Of a stretch of 64,000 nt of DNA, positions 57,624 to 64,000 are shown in pieces. Made by a program: the position numbers and the translations under genes. The notes beneath the pieces are model-generated. The model was not told where the DNA came from. It did not search any database and worked only from the letters and a program-made list of their open reading frames with translations. Positions within the stretch are counted from its first letter, which is position 1, and the number at the start of each line of letters is the position of its first letter. The stretch lies in assembly GCF_027257975.1 (NCBI RefSeq), contig NZ_JANZKX010000002.1, positions 248,001-312,000 on the forward strand, in the 5' to 3' direction. The DNA comes from Pelomonas sp. BJYL3 (GTDB lineage Bacteria > Pseudomonadota > Gammaproteobacteria > Burkholderiales > Burkholderiaceae_C).

Positions 57624-58277
57624 TCAGGCCGCCGCGAGCTGCAGCGTGCTGCACGCGAAGGGCAGGGGAGCCGGGTGCGGATGACCGGCCTGGCTGGCCG
57701 GGGCCAGCGCCTCGAAAGTCTTGTCGCTGAACTCGATCATGGCGGCGACGAGCAGCTGGCCCTCGCTGCGCAGCGGCGCGCCCAGGCGCTGGATGTCCAC
57801 GCCCCAGCGCATGGCCAGGCGTTCGATGGCGACGGTGGTGCAGAAGATCAGGCGCCGCGCGCCCGACTGGGCCGCCGTGCGGATGGCCTGCAGCAGCAGC
57901 TGCTTGCCCACCAGCAGGTCGGCGGCGCTGGCGCCCGGCAGGCCCTGCTGCACGATGTCCATCGCGGCATAGCGGGACAGCTCCCAGACCTGGGCATCCC
58001 GCGGGGGCTGGTGGCCGGACAGCAGCTGGGGGAAGAGCTCGCCCAGGAGGTAGCTGCCCTCGGTGGGCAGCAGGCGGGCGTAGCCGATGACCCGGCCTTC
58101 CTCGCTGCGGGCCACGAGGTGGACGGCGTCGGCCTTGTCGAACTGGTCCTGGTCGCAGCCGGGCCTGCAGGGCAGGTCCCAGCCCAGCCGCCCGACGAAG
58201 ACGTCATACCGATAGGCAGCCAGCTCCGTGCGCGTGGCGGCGCTGAGGGCCGTGTCGGCATAGCGATGGATTCTCAT
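57624..58277 (-). CDS. luxI: LuxI-family acyl-homoserine-lactone synthase
   Basis: 217 residues. Makes the quorum-sensing acyl-homoserine lactone from acyl-ACP and SAM. Conserved catalytic residues are visible in RYDVFVGRLGWDLP, DQFDKADAVHLVA, IGYARLLPT and VWELSRYA, followed by the ACP-binding face (ARRLIFCTTVAIERLAMRWG). The acyl chain cannot be predicted. GGAGGAG lies just before the ATG. Divergent from rsaM-luxR, with a LuxR box next to its promoter, implying positive autoinduction. Confidence 0.93.
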   Translation of the reverse strand: MRIHRYADTALSAATRTELAAYRYDVFVGRLGWDLPCRPGCDQDQFDKADAVHLVARSEEGRVIGYARLLPTEGSYLLGELFPQLLSGHQPPRDAQVWELSRYAAMDIVQQGLPGASAADLLVGKQLLLQAIRTAAQSGARRLIFCTTVAIERLAMRWGVDIQRLGAPLRSEGQLLVAAMIEFSDKTFEALAPASQAGHPHPAPLPFACSTLQLAAA

Positions 58278-58319
58278 GCGGGCTCCTCCGGTCCTGGTGG
58301 ACTTGTGTGTACGGACCGC

Positions 58320-58364
58320 ATTTCAGGCGGAGGCTCAATTTACGGCAACTAACAGAACTGTTAG
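58320..58364 (-). promoter_or_regulatory. luxI promoter with LuxR-type box
   Basis: The dyad CTAACAG-AA-CTGTTAG (58349-58364) directly abuts a -35 TTGCCG (58348-58343), which is 17 nt from a -10 TGAAAT (58325-58320) on the minus strand. This is the geometry of a LuxR-activated class II promoter, with the box centred near -42. Confidence 0.8.
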
Positions 58365-58365
58365 G

Positions 58366-58392
58366 GACAGGCCCCCCTGCCTGTCTGTACAG
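58366..58392. promoter_or_regulatory. Two further dyads in the luxI-rsaM intergenic region
   Basis: GACAGGC-CCCCCT-GCCTGTC (58366-58385) and the overlapping CTGTACAG (58385-58392) follow the LuxR box with no gap. They may be operators for rsaM or extra LuxR sites. The rest of 58393-58575 shows no gene. Confidence 0.45.
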
Positions 58393-58575
58393 TTCCCACC
58401 AGAGCGGTGGAATGACCGTTCCGAGGAAATGCTTCTTGCGATGCATGGCTGCCACACCTAGAGCTGGCCAGCGCCGCGTGACCGGGATCCTGTCGACACA
58501 AGAAAGGAAGCGGGCCACAGACCGATGGTTCGCAGGAGCGGACCATGTGGACCTGAATGAGCCCGTCCAACAGCT

Positions 58576-58977
58576 ATGAGCATTGACTTCTATCTGCGGC
58601 TTGACGCCGCCCAACTGGCGCGCTTGCGCTTCGAGCATCTCGAGTCGCACGTCGACGCCGATCTCTCCGACCTCGCCGTCCAGGCCCGCTGCGAAGGCGC
58701 CTGGCTGACCGAGGGCATCGAGGGCTACACCGAATGGGTGGACAGCGCGCATGCCGGCTATTCCATCGGCTGGGACTGGGTGGTGCAACCGCCCACCGGC
58801 CTGCTGGCCCTGAAGGCGCACTCCATCCGCACCAACATCATGCTGACGCAGCCGGATGGCAGCGACGCCGGCCGCTCCCGCACAGAGCTGCACCTGGCCG
58901 AGCTGCTGCAGACCTGGTCCTGGCCGGATATCGTCCTGAATACGCTGAAGCAGTCCAGCCATCAGCTGTTGCGTTAG
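58576..58977 (+). CDS. RsaM-like (DUF4902) quorum-sensing modulator
   Basis: 133 residues, no signal or membrane segments. Trp-rich small protein (EGYTEWVDSAHAGYSIGWDW, LLQTWSWPDIVLN) found between luxI and luxR. Size, composition and position match RsaM proteins of Burkholderia and related bacteria, which repress acyl-homoserine-lactone synthesis. The family call is from recalled pattern, not a search. Divergent from luxI and 109 nt before luxR. Confidence 0.75.
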   Translation: MSIDFYLRLDAAQLARLRFEHLESHVDADLSDLAVQARCEGAWLTEGIEGYTEWVDSAHAGYSIGWDWVVQPPTGLLALKAHSIRTNIMLTQPDGSDAGRSRTELHLAELLQTWSWPDIVLNTLKQSSHQLLR

Positions 58978-59086
58978 TCGCAGGGGTGGCGCAGCAGGGG
59001 GATTGCCCTAGTTGGCGCTGTTCGCACACTTTGGCACCCTGCCGGGTCGCCAAGGAGGCGTCCAGCAACCAGCCGACGAGGCCCCG

Positions 59087-59800
59087 ATGAAATGTTGGCA
59101 GAGTGAACAGCTTCGCCTGATCAGCAGCGCGTCCAGCACCCAGGAAACCTTTGACACGGTGCTCGCCGAGGCCAACCGCATCGGCTTCAACTACTGCTCC
59201 TTCGGCATGAAGGGGCCGGTGCCGCTGGCGGCGCCGCGGGTGGTCTGGTGCAGCAACTACCCGGCGGACTGGCAGCGTCGCTATGAAGAAAAGGGCTATC
59301 TGCGGGTAGACCCCTCGGTGCAGCGCGCCATCGTCTCGGACGAGATCATGGTCTGGAACGACGCCTTGTACGCGCAGGCCCCCGAGCTGCGTGCCGATGC
59401 AGCGGCCCACGGCCTGCGCTATGGCGTGGGCGTGCCGCGCCGCGATGCGCGGGGCATGGTGAGCCTGCTGAGCTTCGTGCGCTCCGATGAAGACGTGTCG
59501 CCCGAGGAGCTCGCCGGCAAGCGCGAGCGCATGCACTGGCTCTCCGTGCTGTGCCACGACGGCATGCTCAAGGTCTGGGGTGACCTGCTGCGCGACGACT
59601 CCGCCATGGCCCTGTCCGACCGCGAGCGCGACGTGCTGCGCTGGGCCTGCGAGGGCAAGACCTCCACCGACATCGCCCAGATCATGCAGATCTCCGAGGC
59701 CACGGTGAATTTCCACACCCGCAACTCCTGCGCCAAGCTGGGCACCAGCAACCGGACGGCCGCCGCCGTGCGGGCGGCGCTGCTGGGCCTGCTCTGGTGA
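59087..59800 (+). CDS. luxR: LuxR-family quorum-sensing regulator
   Basis: 237 residues. Autoinducer-binding domain with the conserved Trp/Tyr/Asp/Trp set in SNYPADWQRRYEEKGYLRVDP and EIMVWNDALY, and a C-terminal HTH of the LuxR type: LSDRERDVLRWACEGKTSTDIAQIM, then SEATVNFHTRNSCAKLGTSNRTAAAVRA. Cognate receptor of the LuxI-made signal and likely activator at the box before luxI. ATG at 59087 gives the natural MKCWQSEQLRLI start. Confidence 0.94.
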   Translation: MKCWQSEQLRLISSASSTQETFDTVLAEANRIGFNYCSFGMKGPVPLAAPRVVWCSNYPADWQRRYEEKGYLRVDPSVQRAIVSDEIMVWNDALYAQAPELRADAAAHGLRYGVGVPRRDARGMVSLLSFVRSDEDVSPEELAGKRERMHWLSVLCHDGMLKVWGDLLRDDSAMALSDRERDVLRWACEGKTSTDIAQIMQISEATVNFHTRNSCAKLGTSNRTAAAVRAALLGLLW

Positions 59801-59819
59801 GCGGGCGCCGCCAGGCCTC

Positions 59820-59850
59820 GCCCCGAGTGCAGCGGGGCTGATCGGCCCCG
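59820..59850 (+). terminator. Overlapping alternative hairpins after luxR
   Basis: Three arms GCCCCG (59820), CGGGGC (59833) and GCCCCG (59845) allow two mutually exclusive 6-bp stems. No T-run. The 293-nt luxR-tonB gap otherwise shows only the Fur-like box. Confidence 0.35.
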
Positions 59851-59979
59851 GCCCTGGCGCGGCCTGCCGCTGCATGTTGGGCTCGAACGGCCTTGGCCGC
59901 CCCGGTCTCGGGGGCGCGCCGGGCCGCCTGTCGTCCCTTCTTTTGCAGAAGATGTCTGCCCAGTGTTTGAGTAAAAGCA

Positions 59980-59998
59980 AATGCGAATGGTTCGCATT
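59980..59998 (+). promoter_or_regulatory. Fur-like box upstream of tonB
   Basis: AATGCGAATGGTTCGCATT is a perfect 8-3-8 palindrome resembling betaproteobacterial Fur sites. A TATGAT (60002-60007) follows. Nearly identical to the palindrome at 61980, before the siderophore receptor gene. Confidence 0.75.
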
Positions 59999-60093
59999 GT
60001 GTATGATGAGCTCATCATCCTGATTCCAACGCGCGGCGGGATGTCCGGCGCCTGTGTCTGGGCCGGGCTGACAGGGCTGCGCGGCCTCGCGCC

Positions 60094-60864
60094 ATGAGCC
60101 AAGCGATTGCCTCCTTCCCGCTGGACTTCAACTCGACCGCCTCGGCGCCGCGTGCGCCCGAGCCGGCCCGCTCCCCGCGCGATCCGGAGCCGCCCCTGGC
60201 GGCCCTGCCGCTGCTGGGACCCACGGAGTGGCAGCCCCGTCGCAGCAAGCGCCTGCTGCTGCCCGTGCTGGGCCTGCATGCGGTGATGGCCTGGGGCCTG
60301 GTGCAGATGGGCGTCGTGCCCATGCCCAGCCGCCCTGCGCCGGTAGAGGTCAAGCTGCTGACCGTGCCCCCGCCCAAGACGACGCCGCCACCCGCCGCCC
60401 GCCCGACGCTGGCGCCCCAGTTCCAGCAGCTGACCGTGCCGCCGGTGGAGGTGCCGGTGATCCAGGTGGCGCCGTCGCCGGTGCTCGCCGTGGTGGCCGA
60501 GACCCCGCCGCCGCGACCGGTGGTGGTGTCCACGCCGGCCCCGGCACCGGCCGGCCCGGGGCCGGCCCACTCCGGCCCGCGCGAGGTGTCTGCCAGCGCG
60601 GTGCAGTATCTGCAGGCGCCGCCCATTGCCGTGCCGGCGCTGTCCCGCCGCCTGGGTGAGAAGGGCACCGTGGTGCTGCGCGTGCTGGTGGACCGCGACG
60701 GCCTGCCGCGCCAGATCACCCTGCACCAGTCCTCCGGCTTCGCCCGCCTGGACGAGCAGGCCCAGCAGGCCATGCGCGCCGCCCGCTTCAAGCCGCACAC
60801 CGAGAATGGCGAGCCGGTCGAGATGCTGGTGCTGACCCCCATCCAGTACGAGCTTGGCCGGTGA
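60094..60864 (+). CDS. tonB: TonB energy transducer
   Basis: 256 residues. Cytoplasmic N-terminus, one transmembrane segment (LLLPVLGLHAVMAWGLVQMG), a Pro/Val-rich periplasmic linker (PPPKTTPPPAARP and similar) and a C-terminal TonB domain (LGEKGTVVLRVLVDRDGLPRQ, SSGFARLDEQAQQAMRAARF). Energises outer-membrane receptors using ExbBD, which are not in the window. Under a Fur-like box, coupled by 4 nt (GTGA) to the oxidase gene and 2 kb before a siderophore receptor. Confidence 0.93.
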   Translation: MSQAIASFPLDFNSTASAPRAPEPARSPRDPEPPLAALPLLGPTEWQPRRSKRLLLPVLGLHAVMAWGLVQMGVVPMPSRPAPVEVKLLTVPPPKTTPPPAARPTLAPQFQQLTVPPVEVPVIQVAPSPVLAVVAETPPPRPVVVSTPAPAPAGPGPAHSGPREVSASAVQYLQAPPIAVPALSRRLGEKGTVVLRVLVDRDGLPRQITLHQSSGFARLDEQAQQAMRAARFKPHTENGEPVEMLVLTPIQYELGR

Positions 60865-61949
60865 GCTGGCGCTCACCTCCGCTCACGTCCATCCCGCCGC
60901 ACGTGGTGGCGGCCGCAGACTACATCCCGTTGGCCCGCGAGCGCCTGGACGATGCCGCCTGGGCCTATCTGGACGGCGCCGCGGCAGATGAGCGCACGGA
61001 CGCCGCCAACCGCGCCGCCTTCGCCCGCCTGGACCTGCAGACCCGCGTCCTGCGCGATCTGCGGGGCGGACACACCCGCTGCCAGCTGCTGGGCATGGCC
61101 TTGCCCCACCCCCTGCTGCTGGCCCCGGTGGCGCACCAGGGCCTCTTCCATCCCGATGCCGAGGCCGCAACCGCCCTGGCGGCGGGCGTGATGCAGACGC
61201 CCCTGATCGTCAGCACGCTGTCCACCCTGGGCGTCGAGGCCATTGCCGCCCAGACGAGCGGGCCGCTGTGGTTCCAGCTCTATGCCCAGCCGCGCTGGGA
61301 GGACAGCCTGCGCCTGGTCCGGCGGGCCGAGGACGCCGGCTGCCGCGCCCTGGTGCTGACGGTGGATGCGCCCGTTGCAGGCGTGCGCAACCGGGAGCAG
61401 CGGGCGGGCTTTGCCTTGCCGCCCGCCCTGGCGCCGCGCGACCTCCAGGACTGTGCACCGCTGCCGCCCGGCCAGCCCGGCACGGACCCCGTCTTTGACC
61501 GGCTCATGGCCGTTGCTCCACGCTGGGAGCATGTGGAGGCCCTGCGCCAGGCCAGCGCGCTGCCCCTGCTGATCAAGGGCCTGACCCATCCGGACGACGC
61601 ACGCCTGGCGCTGGAGGCCGGGGTCGACGGCGTGATCGTGTCCAACCACGGCGGTCGCACCCTGGACGGCCTGCCGGCCAGTCTGGACCTGCTGCCGGCC
61701 ATCGTGCAGGCGGTGCAGGGCCGGGTGCCGGTCCTGATGGACGGCGGGATCCGCCGCGGCAGCGATGTGTTCAAGGCCCTGTCCCTGGGTGCGGAGGCCG
61801 TGCTGCTGGGCCGCTGCTGGGTCCATGCCCTGGCAGCCGCGGGGGCGCTGGGCGTGGCCCATGTGATCCGCCTGCTGCAGGAGGAACTGGCCCTGACCAT
61901 GGCCTTGTGCGGCTGCCGGGACCTCTCGGAGGTGCGCGCCCGGGCCTGA
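60861..61949 (+). CDS. FMN-dependent alpha-hydroxy-acid oxidase/dehydrogenase (LldD family)
   Basis: 362 residues. Oxidises an L-2-hydroxy acid such as lactate to the keto acid. Family blocks are present: DYIPLARERLDDAAWAYLDG, LAPVAHQGLFHPDAE, WFQLYAQPRWE, LLIKGLTHPDDA, catalytic His in VIVSNHGGRTLDG, and MDGGIRRGSDVFKALSLGA. The site reads NHGGRTLD rather than the common NHGGRQLD. GTG start inside the tonB stop. Co-expression with tonB under a Fur-like site suggests an iron-starvation role, which is unusual for this family. Confidence 0.87.
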   Translation: MSWRSPPLTSIPPHVVAAADYIPLARERLDDAAWAYLDGAAADERTDAANRAAFARLDLQTRVLRDLRGGHTRCQLLGMALPHPLLLAPVAHQGLFHPDAEAATALAAGVMQTPLIVSTLSTLGVEAIAAQTSGPLWFQLYAQPRWEDSLRLVRRAEDAGCRALVLTVDAPVAGVRNREQRAGFALPPALAPRDLQDCAPLPPGQPGTDPVFDRLMAVAPRWEHVEALRQASALPLLIKGLTHPDDARLALEAGVDGVIVSNHGGRTLDGLPASLDLLPAIVQAVQGRVPVLMDGGIRRGSDVFKALSLGAEAVLLGRCWVHALAAAGALGVAHVIRLLQEELALTMALCGCRDLSEVRARA

Positions 61950-61974
61950 ATGCGAGTTCCCTGACATAAATCAA

Positions 61975-62004
61975 TTGCAAATGCGAATGCTTCGCATCTA
62001 GAAT
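61975..62004 (+). promoter_or_regulatory. Promoter with Fur-like box before the siderophore receptor gene
   Basis: TTGCAA (61975-61980) and TAGAAT (61999-62004) are 18 nt apart; the spacer is filled by AATGCGAATGCTTCGCATC (61980-61998). Fur binding here would block RNA polymerase. A structured leader of about 120 nt follows before the ATG at 62135. Confidence 0.78.
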
Positions 62005-62134
62005 ATTGATCTGTCGCAGCAAGCCATCCGTTTCGTCGGGCGGGGTGCCTCGCGCACCGGCCCGGCAGGGCGAGGGGGTGCGAGGCCCGGCCTTCGGTAG
62101 CCAGCCGCCCCCTGAACGTTGAAACGGAGCCTCC

Positions 62135-64000
62135 ATGTCGCACATCAAGAGCCGCAAGCACGCGGCCCCCGCCCGCCTGAGCACCACCGCCCTGGCCCTG
62201 CTGGCCGGCAGCCTGCCGGGCCTGGCCCTCGCCGCCGAGAATGCCCCGGCCCCGCGCAAGGCTGAAGAACAGGTGCTGCCCACCCTGAAGGCCACCGCCG
62301 CGCCCGAATCCGGCTTCAAGGCCGACACCAGCGCCAACAGCAAGCTGACCCAGCCTCTGCTGGACACGCCCAAGACCGTGCAGGTCATCAAGAAGGAGAT
62401 GCTGCAGGAGCAGGGCGCGGCCTCGCTGATGGACGCGCTGCGCAACACCCCCGGCATCACCATGCAGCTGGGCGAGAACGGCAATACCGCGGCCGGAGAC
62501 ACCTTCCAGATGCGTGGCTTCTCGACCCAGTCCGCCACCTTCGTCGATGGCATGCGTGACCTGGGCGCCGTCACCCGTGACACCTTCAATCTGGAGTCGG
62601 TGGAGGTGGTCAAGGGCCCGTCCGGTGCGGACATCGGCCGTGGCGCCAGCGCCGGTTACATCAACCTGATCAGCAAGCAGGCCCAGGCCGACCAGTTCAA
62701 CGAGCTCAATGTGAGCCTGGGCACCGCCAGCCGCAAGCGCGCCACGCTGGACAGCAATGTGCAGCTGGGCACGAACACCGCGGCCCGCGTCAATGTGATG
62801 GTGCAGGACGGCGGCGTCGAGGGCCGCGACCAGGTCAAGAACAAGGGCTGGGGCGTTGCGCCCTCCATCGCCTTCGGCCTCAACACGCCCACCCGCGTCT
62901 TCCTCTACTCCCAGCACCTGCGCCAGGACAATGTGCCGGACGGCGGCATCCCCACCACCGGCATGCAGGGCTTCTACAACGCCGATGCCAGGATCCAGGC
63001 CGCCAGCAAGGTGCGCCGCGAGAACTTCTACGGCAGCCCCGCCGACCACGAGAAGGTGGACGCCGACATGTTCTCGGCCCGCCTCGAGATGGACCTGGGC
63101 GGCGGCACCCAGCTCAAGAGCCTGACCCGCTACGGCCGCACCCACATGGAGCGTGTGCTGACCGGCATCAACGGCCTCAGCATCAACGCCGGCACCCAGG
63201 CCCTTGAGGTGGCACGCACCCGCCAGCGCGTGGACCAGCGCAACGAGATTCTGGGCAATCAGACCCATGTGGTGACCGGCTTCAAGCTCGGCGGCCTGCA
63301 GAACGACGTCAGCGCCGGCTTCGAGCTGCTGATGGAAACTCAGAACAACCGCGGCTTCACCAACGGCAGCACGAGCACCGTGGACGTCGTGCTGAACAAG
63401 ACCAAGGTGCCGGGCATCGCCCTGCCCAATGCCAATGTTTACGCGCCCAACCTGGCGGACGTGCTGGGCACGCCCATCGCCACCGGCGCCGACACCGACG
63501 GCCGCAGCCTCACCCAGGCGCTCTACGCCTTCGACACCCTGCACATCAGCCAGCAGCTCAAGCTCAACGCCGGCCTGCGCGTGGAGCACTACAGCCTGCG
63601 CACCAACAGCAGCACCCTGGTGACCGGCGGCACGGGCGGCAACCTGGCCACCTACAAGCCCCTGGGCTACGACGTGGGCAGCTTCGCGTCGAGCAACCTC
63701 ACGAGCAGCGACTGGCTCAAGAGCTGGAACCTGGGCCTGGTCTACAAGCCGGTGGCCGAGGGCACGGTCTACCTCTCGCTGGCCAACAGCCTGACCCCGC
63801 CGGGCGGCGAGAACTTCGCGCTGTCTTCGAGCGCCACCAGCCAGGCCAATGCCGCGCTGGATCCGCAGAAGACCAGCAATGTGGAGTTGGGCGCCAAGTG
63901 GGAGCTGCTGGACCGCCGCCTCAACGTCAGCGCGGCCCTGTACCACACCCGCAATGAGGGCCAGGTTTCCTACGATGACCTGAAGAACCCCGTCCCCGTG
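62135..64000 (+). CDS. fiu: Fiu-like catecholate siderophore receptor, 3' end outside the window
   Basis: 622 codons, open to the window end. Signal peptide (LALLAGSLPGLALA), TonB-box-like VLPTLKATAA, plug domain with LMDALRNTPGITMQLGENGN, FQMRGFSTQSATFVDGMRD, FNLESVEVVKGPSGADIGRG, then barrel segments such as GWGVAPSIAFGLNTPTR and DNVPDGGIPTTGM that run parallel to E. coli Fiu. It imports ferric catecholates with TonB, encoded 1.3 kb upstream. GGAG at 62126 precedes the ATG. Expected total length about 720-760 residues. Confidence 0.92.
   Translation, partial: MSHIKSRKHAAPARLSTTALALLAGSLPGLALAAENAPAPRKAEEQVLPTLKATAAPESGFKADTSANSKLTQPLLDTPKTVQVIKKEMLQEQGAASLMDALRNTPGITMQLGENGNTAAGDTFQMRGFSTQSATFVDGMRDLGAVTRDTFNLESVEVVKGPSGADIGRGASAGYINLISKQAQADQFNELNVSLGTASRKRATLDSNVQLGTNTAARVNVMVQDGGVEGRDQVKNKGWGVAPSIAFGLNTPTRVFLYSQHLRQDNVPDGGIPTTGMQGFYNADARIQAASKVRRENFYGSPADHEKVDADMFSARLEMDLGGGTQLKSLTRYGRTHMERVLTGINGLSINAGTQALEVARTRQRVDQRNEILGNQTHVVTGFKLGGLQNDVSAGFELLMETQNNRGFTNGSTSTVDVVLNKTKVPGIALPNANVYAPNLADVLGTPIATGADTDGRSLTQALYAFDTLHISQQLKLNAGLRVEHYSLRTNSSTLVTGGTGGNLATYKPLGYDVGSFASSNLTSSDWLKSWNLGLVYKPVAEGTVYLSLANSLTPPGGENFALSSSATSQANAALDPQKTSNVELGAKWELLDRRLNVSAALYHTRNEGQVSYDDLKNPVPV

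Noticed and set aside
61280..63946. An 888-codon open minus-strand frame opposite the oxidase and siderophore receptor genes
   Set aside because: Antisense to two clear genes, crosses their boundary and the Fur-controlled promoter, and shows no domain.

Overview
The window is chromosomal DNA of a high-GC (mostly well over 60%) Gram-negative bacterium. The gene set (gatCAB, mreBCD-mrdAB, sucCD, a type IV pilin with a sigma-54 promoter, pyrE, xth, recA-recX, BepA) and its codon usage suggest a betaproteobacterium of the order Burkholderiales, probably in the Roseateles/Mitsuaria/Rubrivivax neighbourhood (Sphaerotilaceae). That placement is inference, not a database result. No rRNA, tRNA, CRISPR array, prophage or complete insertion sequence was seen.

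Layout. 1-6.5 kb: a truncated periplasmic binding protein, a POT peptide transporter, and a Zn/Cd/Pb efflux ATPase divergent from a MerR regulator that is translationally coupled to an HPP-CBS membrane protein. 6.5-16.3 kb: diguanylate cyclase, exonuclease III, TonB-dependent receptor, pyrE, a DUF4124 protein and gatCAB. 16.7-22.7 kb: the cell-shape operon mreB-mreC-mreD-mrdA-mrdB. 22.8-27.8 kb: a TctD/TctE-like two-component pair, SOS-regulated recA, an NTF2-like protein and an unusually long recX. 28-30.7 kb: a DUF2889 protein and sucCD. 30.9-35.2 kb: a TerC protein, a Ser/Thr kinase-phosphatase-FHA signalling set and a metallo-beta-lactamase-fold phosphodiesterase.

35.2-53.7 kb is the most interesting part. 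A major pilin gene with a sigma-54 promoter and an upstream 17-bp inverted repeat is followed by a GT-C glycosyltransferase and a TfpX/TfpZ pilin accessory protein. Next come close homologues of the mycobacterial decaprenyl-phosphoryl-arabinofuranose machinery: a GtrA protein, DprE1, DprE2 and, 10 kb further on, the UbiA-type phosphoribosyltransferase plus a PAP2-like phosphatase. Between them sits a second glycan cassette: a GT-C-like protein, a polyprenyl-phosphate GT2, an SMR flippase, an acyl carrier protein, an SDR, an AMP ligase, LuxE-like and LuxC-like fatty-acid-reductase proteins, a WecD-like acetyltransferase and a WecE-like aminotransferase. A PglL-type O-oligosaccharyltransferase closes the locus. 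I read it as a pilin glycosylation island making lipid-linked D-arabinofuranose and probably an N-acylated 4-amino-4,6-dideoxy sugar.

53.7-64 kb: moaC, bepA, a small four-helix membrane protein, and an alx-type TerC gene behind a yybP-ykoY manganese riboswitch. A complete quorum-sensing cassette follows (luxI divergent from rsaM-luxR, with a LuxR-type box abutting the luxI -35). Last is an iron-uptake block: tonB, an FMN-dependent 2-hydroxy-acid oxidase and a Fiu-like catecholate siderophore receptor cut by the window edge, with two nearly identical Fur-like palindromes. A 14-nt motif, CAAGACCTGACCCC, recurs four times in the window, including a tandem in-frame pair inside the oligosaccharyltransferase gene.
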